From assembly GCA_905235855.1 (NCBI GenBank), contig CAJONE010000017.1:1-61674 (forward strand): a stretch of DNA of 61,674 bases, read 5' to 3'. The notes under the pieces are model-generated. The model was not told the origin of the DNA, made no database searches, and saw nothing but the letters and a program-made list of their open reading frames with translations. Source of the stretch: an uncultured Bacteroidales bacterium (GTDB taxonomy: Bacteria; Bacteroidota; Bacteroidia; Bacteroidales; P3). Made by a program: the position numbers and the translations under genes. Positions 1-8,865 of the stretch are shown one piece after another. How positions within the stretch are numbered: position 1 is the stretch's first letter; each line of letters opens with the position of its first letter.

Positions 1-1
1 C

Positions 2-796
2 ACGACAATTTCCGCATATCAATTTCATTGTTCTTTCACGGGCAAGGAGAAGGACTCAGAAACAGGCTATTACTACTTCGGCGCAAGGTATTATAATTCG
101 GACTTGAGTATATGGTTGAGTGTAGATCCGATGTCTGACAAGTACCCGAATTTGTCACCATACAACTACTGCGCTTGGAATCCGATGAAGATTGTTGATC
201 CAGATGGGGATACGGTTATTATTAAAGGAGAACAAGCTGATCGAGCTGTTTCACAATTACAAACAGGCAACATGTTGGTTTCTCGCTCTGAAAATGGAGT
301 ATTATATGTGGATATTGGTGATAAAACAAGGTCTGATTTAACTGCAGAAGAACGACTAATATATGATGCCATTAATAGCAGTCGGGTCACCGTTGAGATA
401 ATCACAGGAAAAACAGAGGCAAGAAATGATAGGAATATCTTTAGTGCAACAATTGATGGAGTAACAGAGAACTACAACTGTCTTTTTGGCGGTTCAAATT
501 TAGGATCCTTTATTTATTCTGGTGGGACAAAAGCAAAATCATTCGGTTTTATTGATATGGATTTAATTGAGAGAAATGATTTTGATCAAGGAGTAGCGCA
601 CGAAGTATCTGAGCATTTTATATCTGGAAGTATTGCAATACGAGATCAAACAAATGTGCCAAAAGCCGAACAGGGTGTGCCAAACCCAAGAATGATGGAA
701 GCTCACAATGGTGCTATACCCGCATTGTTGCCACGAGGTGGCATACAACAATTTGGAATCAAATATGGACAAATGGGTAAAATAAAGACCAGATGA
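2..796 (+). CDS. Rhs-type polymorphic toxin, C-terminal end (partial at 5' side)
   Basis: The frame is open from base 2 to the stop at 796, so this is the 3' end of a larger gene entering from the left; the internal TTG at 104 is not a real start. The first 70 codons are the conserved Rhs-associated core end: a TGKEKDSETGYYYFGARYY block, then SIWLSVDPM and the junction DPDGD near base 210. What follows is a variable tip of about 195 aa, the usual position of the toxin domain in Rhs polymorphic toxins. The tip holds AHEVSEHF near base 595 and a later EAH, which could be metal ligands of a peptidase-like or nuclease-like fold; that is inference. The stop overlaps the next gene by ATGA, which fits toxin and immunity co-translation. 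DNA here is visibly more AT-rich than the rest of the window. Confidence 0.85.
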   Translation, partial: TTISAYQFHCSFTGKEKDSETGYYYFGARYYNSDLSIWLSVDPMSDKYPNLSPYNYCAWNPMKIVDPDGDTVIIKGEQADRAVSQLQTGNMLVSRSENGVLYVDIGDKTRSDLTAEERLIYDAINSSRVTVEIITGKTEARNDRNIFSATIDGVTENYNCLFGGSNLGSFIYSGGTKAKSFGFIDMDLIERNDFDQGVAHEVSEHFISGSIAIRDQTNVPKAEQGVPNPRMMEAHNGAIPALLPRGGIQQFGIKYGQMGKIKTR

Positions 797-1410
797 GTAG
801 CTATAACAGAATACTGTCATTGTTCCTACTTCTAATGTATAGTGTAGAAGGACATAGTCAAATACATTTTTCAGTATTGGATACTGTGCCATCTAAACTG
901 ACACCTGTCGAATTTGAGGGGGATTTCAAAATTATTAGTATACGCAACTGGGAATTATCCTATTTGATTACTGTTATTAGCGTGGACACTTTAAAAACAA
1001 ATGCTCCAGAAATATGCGATAATAATACAGTTAATTTGCCGTTTACTATTATTAGTTTCAAAGATGAAGCAACATCAAAAAGACTTCGCTTAGAAATGAA
1101 TCTTTTGAGAAGAGCTCGTTTTCATAAAGGACATCCTCCATTCTTTGTTAATCCAGAATGTTTAATTGCAGAAAAAAATGAAAATCCTGGGAATAGAATT
1201 CGCATAGGAGATATCTACAAACTAAATTTGACTCCCTATGGACAAGTATGGTCTGTATATAACATTTCTAAGGATGATTGGCATTTATTCTTTAAGGTAA
1301 AACATCCTAATGGGCAGACCATAAAAATACCACTTCCTCTTATAGAGAACCAACTTATGGTCTCCTCTGAATTAAAAGGATTGTCATTTATTTGGAAGGA
1401 TAATAATTGA
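793..1410 (+). CDS. Probable secreted immunity protein for the upstream Rhs tip
   Basis: I do not recognise the family. The 205-aa product begins with a hydrophobic stretch (residues 5-22, ending near GHSQ) that looks like a signal peptide, so it is probably periplasmic or surface located. The ATG at 793 overlaps the stop of the Rhs tip in an ATGA, and no promoter is evident between them. A small gene directly behind an Rhs tip is usually the cognate immunity gene; here that call rests on position only. If the immunity protein is exported, the toxin target would be in the periplasm or cell envelope. Base composition matches the AT-rich toxin tip and not the genes downstream, so both probably arrived together. 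Confidence 0.6.
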   Translation: MSSYNRILSLFLLLMYSVEGHSQIHFSVLDTVPSKLTPVEFEGDFKIISIRNWELSYLITVISVDTLKTNAPEICDNNTVNLPFTIISFKDEATSKRLRLEMNLLRRARFHKGHPPFFVNPECLIAEKNENPGNRIRIGDIYKLNLTPYGQVWSVYNISKDDWHLFFKVKHPNGQTIKIPLPLIENQLMVSSELKGLSFIWKDNN

Positions 1411-1437
1411 TAATTGTTGAATAGAAAAACGGATTAG

Positions 1438-1794
1438 AGCGAGCTGCAAAATAGCGTTTTTCTAGGCGAAATTTTCGGCCAATATTCCTCCGTCAAGGAG
1501 AAAGACTCAGAAACAGGATATTACTATTTCGGGGCAAGATACTATAATTCCGACTTGTCAATATGGCTGTCGGTCGACCCAATGGCGGACAAATATCCAA
1601 GCTTGACTCCCTACAACTACTGCGCATGGAACCCGATGAAGTTGGTGGACCCGGATGTCGATAGCATTATTTTAAGTGGTTCTCGAAGGGCTGTTGAATC
1701 TGTCTTAAACCAAATGAACTCGAATTCTCAAAGCCTTGATTTTTCAATTGATGCGAATGGTAGGGTTATTTGCGAAGGCCTAATTTCAAGTTAG
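1438..1794 (+). pseudogene. Displaced, truncated second Rhs tip
   Basis: From about 1495 to 1655 this reading frame repeats the Rhs core end found at 44-210 (KEKDSETGYYYFGARYY, then SIWLSVDPM and YNYCAWNPMK), with scattered synonymous and a few coding differences. It has no start codon in a sensible place: the frame opens after a stop at 1435-1437 and the homology begins abruptly inside unrelated sequence. The junction motif reads DPDVD instead of DPDGD. The variable tip after it is only about 45 codons, and its stop codon lies inside the first copy of a 35-bp direct repeat. It is best read as a silent orphan tip left by tip replacement, later truncated. It could still serve as a donor for recombination with the intact core upstream. 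Confidence 0.8.
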
Positions 1795-1848
1795 AAGTGC
1801 AACACAAGGTAAACCTAATTTCAAGTTAGAAGTGCAACACAAGGTAAA
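1779..1848 (+). repeat. Two head-to-tail copies of a 35-bp repeat
   Basis: Bases 1779-1813 and 1814-1848 are identical 35-mers containing AAGTTAGAAGTGCAACAC. They abut with no spacer. The first copy supplies the stop codon of the truncated Rhs tip. The reverse complement, with TGTTGCACTTCTAACTTG, reminds me of terminal sequences of IS30-like elements in Bacteroidota. If so, this may be a footprint of insertion-sequence ends with no transposase left; that part is inference from memory. Confidence 0.75.
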
Positions 1849-1870
1849 ATAAAAAATGAATTATAATGCG

Positions 1871-1879
1871 TAACTTTGC
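1871..1879 (+). promoter_or_regulatory. Bacteroidota-type -7 element (TAACTTTGC)
   Basis: TAACTTTGC matches the TAnnTTTGC consensus of the primary sigma factor of Bacteroidota. No good TTTG box is visible about 20 bases upstream, so this is a core match only. It lies about 147 bases before the preferred start of the M16 peptidase gene and after the Rhs remnant, and would begin that gene's transcript. Confidence 0.45.
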
Positions 1880-2025
1880 AGCCATTATACATGGGCGTTG
1901 TCCTAAATTTGTAGTTAAATGACGTATGGCATGCTGATGGACAATTTACAGTACAGAAAAACACTATGGCATAATGCAAGACTGCGAGGAAATAAGTGGG
2001 CAAAAAAATAGACGATGAGGACTAT

Positions 2026-3321
2026 ATGATAGAATACGAAAAATACACTCTTGACAACGGATTGACCCTTTTGCTGCATAGCGACAGCGAAACGCCAATG
2101 GTTACGGTCAATACGCTGTATGCTGTTGGCGCACGGGACGAGAACGCGGACTGCACGGGGTTGGCACACTTGTTCGAACACCTTATGTTTGGCGGGACCG
2201 TTCGATATCCAGACTACGACAAGGTGGTTGAAACGGTTGGGGGGGAGTCGAATGCATTCACAAGCAACGACTACACCAACTATTACATCACGGTGCCGGC
2301 GGGATATCTGGAGCAAGCTCTTGACTTGGAGTTCGACCGAATGAGAGGTCTCGACTGGAGTGAGCAGCGACTGGCGGTGCAGCAACGTGTGGTAACGGAG
2401 GAATACAACCAAAGGTATATAAACCAGCCATATGGCGATGTCATGCTGCTACTGCGCCCTTTGTGCTTCAAACGGAGTCCATACCGCTGGTGTACGATTG
2501 GAGCCGACATTCGCCATGTTGCCGAGGCATCGCTCATAGAGGTGCGTGCGTTTTTTGACAAGTGGTACCGTCCCGAAAACGCTGTTATGGCCCTTGCTGG
2601 AAATTTCGACTGCCGAGAGGCTCTCGACTTGGTGTCCCGCTTCGCGATGCCAGAATCCAGTATGAGCGGGGGGGCTCGGATGTTGCCCCTGTCGGAAAAC
2701 GCGGTTTTTCAATATGCAAACCGAATATATGCCACCGAGCCGCCGCAGTGTGGCGAGCGCCGGATGGAGGTGACACGGGATGTGCCGGCCGATGCCTTAT
2801 ATAAAGCCTATCCGATGTGCGGTCGCACGGATGCCGACTTTGTCGTGTGCGACATGATAAGCGATGTTCTTTCGAATGGCAAAAGTTCGCGTCTTTACAA
2901 TAGTTTGGTGCGCGAGCGTCAGCTTTTTTCCGAAATCAGTGCCTATGTGTTAGGCGATAGAGGAGAAGGGCTTTTTGTGGTGTCGGGCAGGCTGAACGAC
3001 GGTGCGAGCCTTGAGGATGCCGAACGGGCGCTGGACAATGAATTGGAACGTCTCGCGGTCGAGGGCGTTTCGGACGACGACCTACGCAAGGTTGCAGGGA
3101 AGTACGAGTCCACCTTTGTTTTTTCGCACTACAAGGCTTCCGACCGGGCCTTGGCCCTGTGTCACTTTGAGTGGCTCGGCCACATTGAATGGGTAAACCG
3201 TGAGCCAGAGCTGTATTGGAAGGTGTCGCCCGAGGACGTGCGACGGGTAGCTGGCGAAATGTTTAGAAAGAAAAACAGTAACGTCCTGTGGTACAGGAGG
3301 AAAACCGAACGGGGCGAGTAA
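2026..3321 (+). CDS. M16 family zinc metallopeptidase (insulinase/processing peptidase type)
   Basis: The protein has the inverted zinc motif HLFEH (in GLAHLFEHLMFGGT) near residue 60 and the downstream acidic helix with VVTEEYNQR that supplies the third ligand. About 430 aa is the usual size of a two-lobed M16B protein. An upstream in-frame GTG exists at 1996, but I prefer the ATG at 2026: it gives the family-typical start IEYEKYTLDNGL, and GAGG sits six bases before it. There is no clear signal peptide, so the protein is probably cytoplasmic or periplasmic by another route. Its substrate cannot be told from sequence; many Bacteroidota M16 proteins occur as pairs, but no second M16 gene is present here. 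Confidence 0.88.
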   Translation: MIEYEKYTLDNGLTLLLHSDSETPMVTVNTLYAVGARDENADCTGLAHLFEHLMFGGTVRYPDYDKVVETVGGESNAFTSNDYTNYYITVPAGYLEQALDLEFDRMRGLDWSEQRLAVQQRVVTEEYNQRYINQPYGDVMLLLRPLCFKRSPYRWCTIGADIRHVAEASLIEVRAFFDKWYRPENAVMALAGNFDCREALDLVSRFAMPESSMSGGARMLPLSENAVFQYANRIYATEPPQCGERRMEVTRDVPADALYKAYPMCGRTDADFVVCDMISDVLSNGKSSRLYNSLVRERQLFSEISAYVLGDRGEGLFVVSGRLNDGASLEDAERALDNELERLAVEGVSDDDLRKVAGKYESTFVFSHYKASDRALALCHFEWLGHIEWVNREPELYWKVSPEDVRRVAGEMFRKKNSNVLWYRRKTERGE

Positions 3322-3365
3322 ACTTTTTTCGCACGTTGATGTAATAATAAATTAAAATTCGGCAA

Positions 3366-4334
3366 ATGTCGAGAATAGGCAACATAATGAGAGGCGTAGG
3401 CCGCAAGATTTGCGCCATTCCGTACCGCAGGATTGGCAACAGGCTGCTGCGTATGGCCAACGGAGTTCTGCATTGGCTCACTTTCAGCGTTCTGCTCCCC
3501 AAAAGGATGAAAGGGGTTTCGAAGGAAAAGATCTACAGTGTCATTTTCAAGTCGGACACGCCGGCGGGCAAACGTTTCGACATCTGGCTTCTGGTGGCGA
3601 TTGTCCTGAATATTTTGCTACTCATTGTCGACAGTATGATTGGAGACAACAACAGCAGTACGCTCACCGACCGTCTGCATCGCAACAATTCGTGGATGTG
3701 GTGGGTTATGAAGATACTCGAATGGGTGTTTACGCTTGCTTTCACGGTGGAATACTACTTGCGTATCTACTGTCTCAAAAAACCGTGGCGGTATGTGTTC
3801 TCGTTTTATGGCATAATAGACTTTCTTTCGATTTTTCCTGCATACTTGAGTCTGCTGTTGCCGGCCACGCAAGCGCTTTCGGTGCTTCGTTTGCTCCGTA
3901 TGCTGCGTATTTTCCGCATATTCCATATCGAGCGTTTTGTAGAGGAGAGCCACCTGCTGCTCGAAGCACTAAAACGCAGTGCGGTGAAGATACTGATATT
4001 CATGTTTTTCGTTTTTATATCGGCGGTGATTCTCGGCACCGTGATGTTTGCGGTCGAGGGCAACACCAACCCACAGATGTCGAGCATACCCAAGGGGGTA
4101 TATTGGGCGGTGGTAACGTTGACAACAGTCGGCTACGGCGACATTTCGCCCGTCACGCCCGTCGGTCAGCTGATATCTGTTATCGTTATGATTCTCGGCT
4201 ATTCGATAATAGCCGTTCCGACTGGCATTGTGGCAGGCGAAACTATCGAGAGCCGGAAAAACCGGAAAAAGAAAATCAAGAAAATGCTCGATCCTGTGAC
4301 CGCCGATGACGAGGAAGCGGAAGATATAAGCTAA
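3366..4334 (+). CDS. Voltage-gated-type potassium channel / ion transport protein
   Basis: The 322-aa protein has six predicted membrane segments. The fourth is an arginine-repeat voltage-sensor-like helix (LRLLRMLRIFRIFHIERF, about residues 175-195). A pore loop carries the K+ selectivity signature TTVGYGD near residue 258, followed by the last helix and a Lys-rich cytoplasmic tail ending in acidic residues. This fits the bacterial Kv-like family. There is no RCK/TrkA-N domain, which many bacterial K+ channels carry for ligand gating. It lies 44 bases after the M16 gene on the same strand and could share its transcript. The first 60 residues are basic and amphipathic, and their role is unclear. 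Confidence 0.9.
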   Translation: MSRIGNIMRGVGRKICAIPYRRIGNRLLRMANGVLHWLTFSVLLPKRMKGVSKEKIYSVIFKSDTPAGKRFDIWLLVAIVLNILLLIVDSMIGDNNSSTLTDRLHRNNSWMWWVMKILEWVFTLAFTVEYYLRIYCLKKPWRYVFSFYGIIDFLSIFPAYLSLLLPATQALSVLRLLRMLRIFRIFHIERFVEESHLLLEALKRSAVKILIFMFFVFISAVILGTVMFAVEGNTNPQMSSIPKGVYWAVVTLTTVGYGDISPVTPVGQLISVIVMILGYSIIAVPTGIVAGETIESRKNRKKKIKKMLDPVTADDEEAEDIS

Positions 4335-4369
4335 ATGTGTTCTAATGTAGTTGTTTTCGACGAAATTCC

Positions 4370-6787
4370 ATGAAAAAGACAATCGCTATAATACTGCTGT
4401 TTCTCTGCTACTTCTTTCCCACATTAAACCTTCTTGCCCAAACTGTCAGCGGCGTGGTCACCGACCGGCAGAGCGGCGAGACCCTTATCGGTGTCACCGT
4501 GATTGACCGTGCGAGCGGCAAAGCTGTGCTTACCAATGCCTACGGGTTCTATAGCCTCTCGTTGCGTGGTTCGGACAGTGTGAGTTTGCGTGTGTCGTAT
4601 GTTGGCTATACGCCGTTCGAGCTCGACACCGTTTTGTCGGGTGACGTTGTGCTTAACGTGAAGCTCTATGCCGGTGTTGAGTTGAAGGAACTGACGGTTA
4701 GCGCCGAGCGTGTGGGCAGTCTGCGGTCGTCGCAAATTAGTGCGGTTGAGGTGCCGATTGAGCATATCAAGGCGGTGCCGGTGTTGTTTGGCGAAACAGA
4801 TGTGCTGAAAGCGCTGCAGTTGATGCCGGGCGTTCAGAGTGGCACTGAGGGTACGAGCGGCATATATGTCCGCGGCGGTGGTCCCGACGAGAACCTCTTT
4901 CTGCTCGACGGTGTGCCTCTTTACAATGTCAACCACCTGGGCGGTTTTTTCTCGGCTTTCAATGCCGACGCGGTAAAGAACGTGACGCTATACAAGGGCA
5001 GTTTCCCCGCTCACTTCAGCGGCAGGCTTTCGAGTGTCATTGACGTGACTACCAACAACGGCAACGACAAGTCGTACCACGGTCTCGCTTCGGTGGGTCT
5101 TGTGGCCGCCAAGCTGGCTGTCGAGGGCCCTATCATAAAAGAGAATACCACGTTCAGCCTGTCGGGACGGCGCACATATTTCGACCTGCTGTCGCAGCCG
5201 CTGATGGGTATTGTCTCGGCTGCATCGGATATGCAGACCAATGCGGGTTACTATTTTTTCGACGCAAACGCCAAGCTTACCCACAAGTTCTCGGACCGTA
5301 GCCGCCTCTACGCCTCATTTTATATGGGCGACGATGTGCTCTATGCACGCTTCAAGACCAAAGAATCGGTGTTATACGGCAACACTGGTTTCAACGAACA
5401 CATGAAACTTCGCTATAGCTGGGGCAACATCGTAGGTTCGGTGCGCTGGAACTATGTCATAAATCCAAGGATGTTCATGAATGCCACACTGGCCTATACC
5501 CATTACCGCAACAAGATAAGCCTCACTATGCAGGACGAGTATAGCGACGGTACCGACATAAGCAAGTACGAGGCCGGAATGAGTTACAACTCTGGCATTC
5601 ACGATATTTCTGCCCGTGTCGACTTTGACTATGCACCCACATCAAGTCACAATGTGAAGTTTGGGTCAAGCTTTATCCACCACATTTTCCGTCCGGAGGT
5701 GAGCGGAGCCAAGGTCGACATGTACGAGAACAGCAACGGAGTCGAAACCCGTTTCAACCTCGACACGATTATTGGCCAAAGTCTTGTGCACGCTGAGGAA
5801 TTGAACCTGTATGTCGAAGACGACTGGAGCATCACCGAGGCGGTTAAAATCAATGGCGGCTTGAATTTCAGCGGCTTTCTTGTGCAGGGCAAACCCTACG
5901 GAGCTGTGCAGCCGCGTTTGAGCGGGCGCTTCCTCGTCACGCCCGACCTTTCGTTTAAGGTGGGCTACGCATGGATGACGCAATATATGCACCTGCTTTC
6001 GAATTCGTCGGTAAGTCTGCCAACCGACCTCTGGGTGCCGGTCACCGCTCGTATCAAACCGATGCAGGCTCACCAGGTGGCTGTTGGCGCGATGTATAGT
6101 TGGAGCGGCATCGCCGACTTTTCGGTCGAGGGCTACTACAAACACATGAACAACCTTATGGAATATCGCGACGGAGCCTCGTTTTGGGGAAGCTCGGTCG
6201 GCTGGGAGGACAAGGTCTGCCTTGGCGAGGGCTGGTCATACGGCATCGAGTTTCTGGTGCAGCGCAATATCGGCAAATTCACTGGCTGGGTAGGCTACAC
6301 GTGGAGCCACTCTGACCGCATATTCAATCGCGAGGGGCAGGAAATAAACGGTGGCAAACGTTTCCCAGCAAAATACGACAGGCGGCACGACATCTCCATT
6401 GTGTTGATGTACAAGTTCAGCAATCGCATCGACGCGTCGCTCACCTGGGTCTACAGCACCGGCAACATGGCAACCCTCGGCTTGCAGGAGTATGAGGGCG
6501 AAAACGGTGAGGCGGTCTCCTATATAGAGGCGAGAAACAACTACCGCATGCCGGCCTACCACCGTATGGACGCCAGTGTGAACTTCCACAAAAAACTGAA
6601 ACACGGCGACCGCACAATCAACGTCAGTGTATATAATCTCTACAACCACAAGAATCCGTTCCTGCTCTACAAGCGTGATGGAAGGGTTTCGACCAACAGT
6701 GCCACGGGCCAGATTTATCCTTCGTCGCTGATTCAGTTGTCCGTATTCCCGATAATCCCTTCGATATCCTATACGTTCAGGTTTTAA
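4370..6787 (+). CDS. TonB-dependent outer-membrane receptor with carboxypeptidase-like N-terminal domain
   Basis: The 805-aa protein starts with a signal peptide (residues 1-23, ending LLAQ) and a CarboxypepD_reg-like beta domain (about 25-105, beginning VSGVVTDRQSGETLIGV). A plug domain follows (about 120-240, with GIYVRGGGPDENLFLLDGVPLYN). The rest is a long beta-barrel ending in an aromatic residue (YTFRF), as expected for BAM-inserted proteins. It lacks the SusC signature arrangement and has no SusD-like partner. The next gene is a DUF4249 lipoprotein, a frequent companion of this receptor class. The ligand is unknown; siderophore, peptide or metal complexes are all possible. Confidence 0.92.
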   Translation: MKKTIAIILLFLCYFFPTLNLLAQTVSGVVTDRQSGETLIGVTVIDRASGKAVLTNAYGFYSLSLRGSDSVSLRVSYVGYTPFELDTVLSGDVVLNVKLYAGVELKELTVSAERVGSLRSSQISAVEVPIEHIKAVPVLFGETDVLKALQLMPGVQSGTEGTSGIYVRGGGPDENLFLLDGVPLYNVNHLGGFFSAFNADAVKNVTLYKGSFPAHFSGRLSSVIDVTTNNGNDKSYHGLASVGLVAAKLAVEGPIIKENTTFSLSGRRTYFDLLSQPLMGIVSAASDMQTNAGYYFFDANAKLTHKFSDRSRLYASFYMGDDVLYARFKTKESVLYGNTGFNEHMKLRYSWGNIVGSVRWNYVINPRMFMNATLAYTHYRNKISLTMQDEYSDGTDISKYEAGMSYNSGIHDISARVDFDYAPTSSHNVKFGSSFIHHIFRPEVSGAKVDMYENSNGVETRFNLDTIIGQSLVHAEELNLYVEDDWSITEAVKINGGLNFSGFLVQGKPYGAVQPRLSGRFLVTPDLSFKVGYAWMTQYMHLLSNSSVSLPTDLWVPVTARIKPMQAHQVAVGAMYSWSGIADFSVEGYYKHMNNLMEYRDGASFWGSSVGWEDKVCLGEGWSYGIEFLVQRNIGKFTGWVGYTWSHSDRIFNREGQEINGGKRFPAKYDRRHDISIVLMYKFSNRIDASLTWVYSTGNMATLGLQEYEGENGEAVSYIEARNNYRMPAYHRMDASVNFHKKLKHGDRTINVSVYNLYNHKNPFLLYKRDGRVSTNSATGQIYPSSLIQLSVFPIIPSISYTFRF

Positions 6788-6841
6788 ATGTCAAATTTGC
6801 GGATTTTGTTGAACACCGTGCAGTGAAATGACAATGATATT

Positions 6842-7816
6842 ATGAAACAAGCATCATACAGAATTTTCGGAGTTGGTCTTTTGGCCATTGTCGGTCTTTG
6901 GGCATCCGTTTCGTGCGAGAAGGCTGTCGACTTCCGTGGCGAGGAGCAGTCGCCTGTTATTGTAGTGACCTCCGTTCCGGAACCCGACACCACAATCTCT
7001 TTGCGTGTGACCTACAGCCGTTTCTTTCTCGCTGGCGGTGATTTCAGGCCAGTTGCTCACGCCACGGTCTCTGTGGCCGCCAACGGAAACTCTTATGCCG
7101 GTGTCTACAACGGCAGCCGCTATAACGTCCCTTACACCGTGCAGCAGGGCGATTCTCTGTCTCTTGTACTGCGTATTCCCCAATCCGACACCGTGCTGAC
7201 TGCATCGACGCGAGTGCCATTCCGCCCCCAGGCTGTGTCGAAAGGGGTGTCGGGGCGCAACCTCCGTTTCTCGCTCTCAGACCGTCCGGGCGAGCGTAAC
7301 TACTATCGTGTTTCGCTGCTGGCTGTCGATACCATGATACACTACTACGACAGCAATGGTCATTATGTGCTTCCCGACGATGCCGGCGCCGTTGGCTGCG
7401 ACACTGTGGTTGACACTACTAACATCTACTTCTCGTGCAGCGATGCCGCGCTTACGTCTGATGCCTCCTCGCTCAACATCTCGTTAGACGGCGATGAGAT
7501 TTTCTGGCAGCTCTATTTCACCGACGAGCTATTCGATGCGCAAACGCGCGAAATCAACCTCGTGGCCGAAGAAAACATCCAATACGACTATGAATACGAA
7601 AAGGACGGCTCTGGCATTATTAGATATTACCTTTTGCGTGTCGAGTCTCTTTCGCGCGAGGCATACCTGTATGAGATTTCGCGCTCCAAGCAAGACGACG
7701 GCGACTTTTTCTTGACCGAACCCGTCCAAGTGCAGTGCAACATCGTAGGCGGTATCGGTATTTTCGCGGCCAAGTCTGTGACGGTTCTCACTTTCAAAAA
7801 CGCTAATTCTGAATAG
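6842..7816 (+). CDS. DUF4249-type lipoprotein, partner of the TonB receptor
   Basis: This 324-aa protein has a lipoprotein signal with a lipobox ending in Cys25 (WASVSCEKAV). The sequence after it (IVVTSVPEPDTTISLRVTYSRFF) and the predicted beta-rich body match DUF4249, a family found next to TonB-dependent receptors in Bacteroidota. It starts 54 bases after the receptor gene on the same strand, so the two are probably one operon. By analogy with SusD-like proteins it may sit on the receptor as an extracellular lid or substrate-binding lipoprotein, but the biochemical role of DUF4249 is not established. Confidence 0.82.
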   Translation: MKQASYRIFGVGLLAIVGLWASVSCEKAVDFRGEEQSPVIVVTSVPEPDTTISLRVTYSRFFLAGGDFRPVAHATVSVAANGNSYAGVYNGSRYNVPYTVQQGDSLSLVLRIPQSDTVLTASTRVPFRPQAVSKGVSGRNLRFSLSDRPGERNYYRVSLLAVDTMIHYYDSNGHYVLPDDAGAVGCDTVVDTTNIYFSCSDAALTSDASSLNISLDGDEIFWQLYFTDELFDAQTREINLVAEENIQYDYEYEKDGSGIIRYYLLRVESLSREAYLYEISRSKQDDGDFFLTEPVQVQCNIVGGIGIFAAKSVTVLTFKNANSE

Positions 7817-7833
7817 TTTGATGACAGATTCAA

Positions 7834-8787
7834 ATGGCACGAATACTCATAATTGACGACGTTCATCCCATTCTCGCCGACAAACTCCGTCGTGCAGGCC
7901 ATGAGGTGGTAACCGACACCGCCATGTCGCGCGAAAAACTGCTGGCCGTGATTTCGGACTACGATGCTCTGGTCGTGCGCAGCAAACTAACCGTCGACAA
8001 AACTGTTATCGACGCCTCCACCCGATTGCGCTGCATCGGACGCGTGGGGGCGGGTATGGAAATCATCGACACTCAATATGCTGAGGCTCGCGGTATTTGT
8101 TGCCTCAACTCGCCCGAAGGCAACCGCGACGCAGTTGGCGAACACACGGTTGGCCTTTTGCTGGCCTTGTTCGACAATATTGCACGTGCCGACCGAGAGG
8201 TGCGCGCCGGTATATGGCGTCGCGAGCCAAACCGCGGTCTGGAAATCAAGGGGCGCACAATCGGCATCATTGGCTACGGCAACATGGGCCAGGCCTTCGC
8301 CAAACGGCTACGCGGCTTCGAGTGCACTGTGCTGGCATTCGACAAATACAAGCATCGCTTCGGCAACGAATGGGTTGCCGAGGTCGAGTTGTCCGAGCTT
8401 ATGGCGCGGGCCGATGTGCTTTCGCTTCACGTTCCACTCACCGATGAAACCAGATATATGGTCGACGGCGCTTTCCTATCTTCTTTCGTCAAGCCTTTCT
8501 GTCTGATTAACACTTCGAGGGGTGCCGTTATCGATACCGCAGCTTTGGTCAATGCCATGAAGCAGGGCACCGTGACCGGCGCGGCTCTTGATGTGATAGA
8601 ATACGAGGATATGCAAACCGACGGCATCTTTGCCGATACCGAACCAGAAGCCCTGCGCTGGCTCAAAAATTCCGACCGTACGGTTCTCTCGCCTCATGTG
8701 GCCGGCTGGACCGTCGAGTCCAAATTCAGACTCTCGGATGTCCTCGCCGATAAAATGAACAGTTTACTCTCTATCTCCTCGACATGA
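7834..8787 (+). CDS. D-2-hydroxyacid dehydrogenase, phosphoglycerate-dehydrogenase-like
   Basis: The 317-aa protein has the two-lobed D-2-hydroxyacid dehydrogenase layout. The NAD-binding motif is GIIGYGNMGQAFAKRLRGF (about residues 142-160), the catalytic Arg is in NTSRGAVID, the catalytic Glu is near DVIEYED, and the catalytic His is in SPHVAGWT. The N-terminal half (VVRSKLTVDKTVI, RVGAGMEIID) resembles SerA, which would oxidise 3-phosphoglycerate in serine synthesis. The protein lacks the C-terminal ACT domain of long SerA forms, and no serC is adjacent, so another 2-hydroxyacid cannot be excluded. It begins 17 bases after the DUF4249 gene. Confidence 0.85.
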   Translation: MARILIIDDVHPILADKLRRAGHEVVTDTAMSREKLLAVISDYDALVVRSKLTVDKTVIDASTRLRCIGRVGAGMEIIDTQYAEARGICCLNSPEGNRDAVGEHTVGLLLALFDNIARADREVRAGIWRREPNRGLEIKGRTIGIIGYGNMGQAFAKRLRGFECTVLAFDKYKHRFGNEWVAEVELSELMARADVLSLHVPLTDETRYMVDGAFLSSFVKPFCLINTSRGAVIDTAALVNAMKQGTVTGAALDVIEYEDMQTDGIFADTEPEALRWLKNSDRTVLSPHVAGWTVESKFRLSDVLADKMNSLLSISST

Positions 8788-8865
8788 TGCCTCAACTCTG
8801 CCAGCTCATATAAATCCAATTATTCTGCCAACTACGATTTCACAACATATCAACCTATCATAAAA

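Noticed and set aside
104-106. TTG at 104 as the start of an independent Rhs-tip gene
   Set aside because: The frame is open to the window edge and codes for the conserved Rhs core before this point, so the gene begins outside the window.
595-620. Classical HExxH zinc protease motif in the Rhs tip
   Set aside because: The sequence is HEVSEH, with three residues between Glu and the second His, so the strict motif is not met; kept only as a possible metal site.
1779-1848. CRISPR repeat
   Set aside because: There are only two copies and no spacer between them, and no cas genes nearby.
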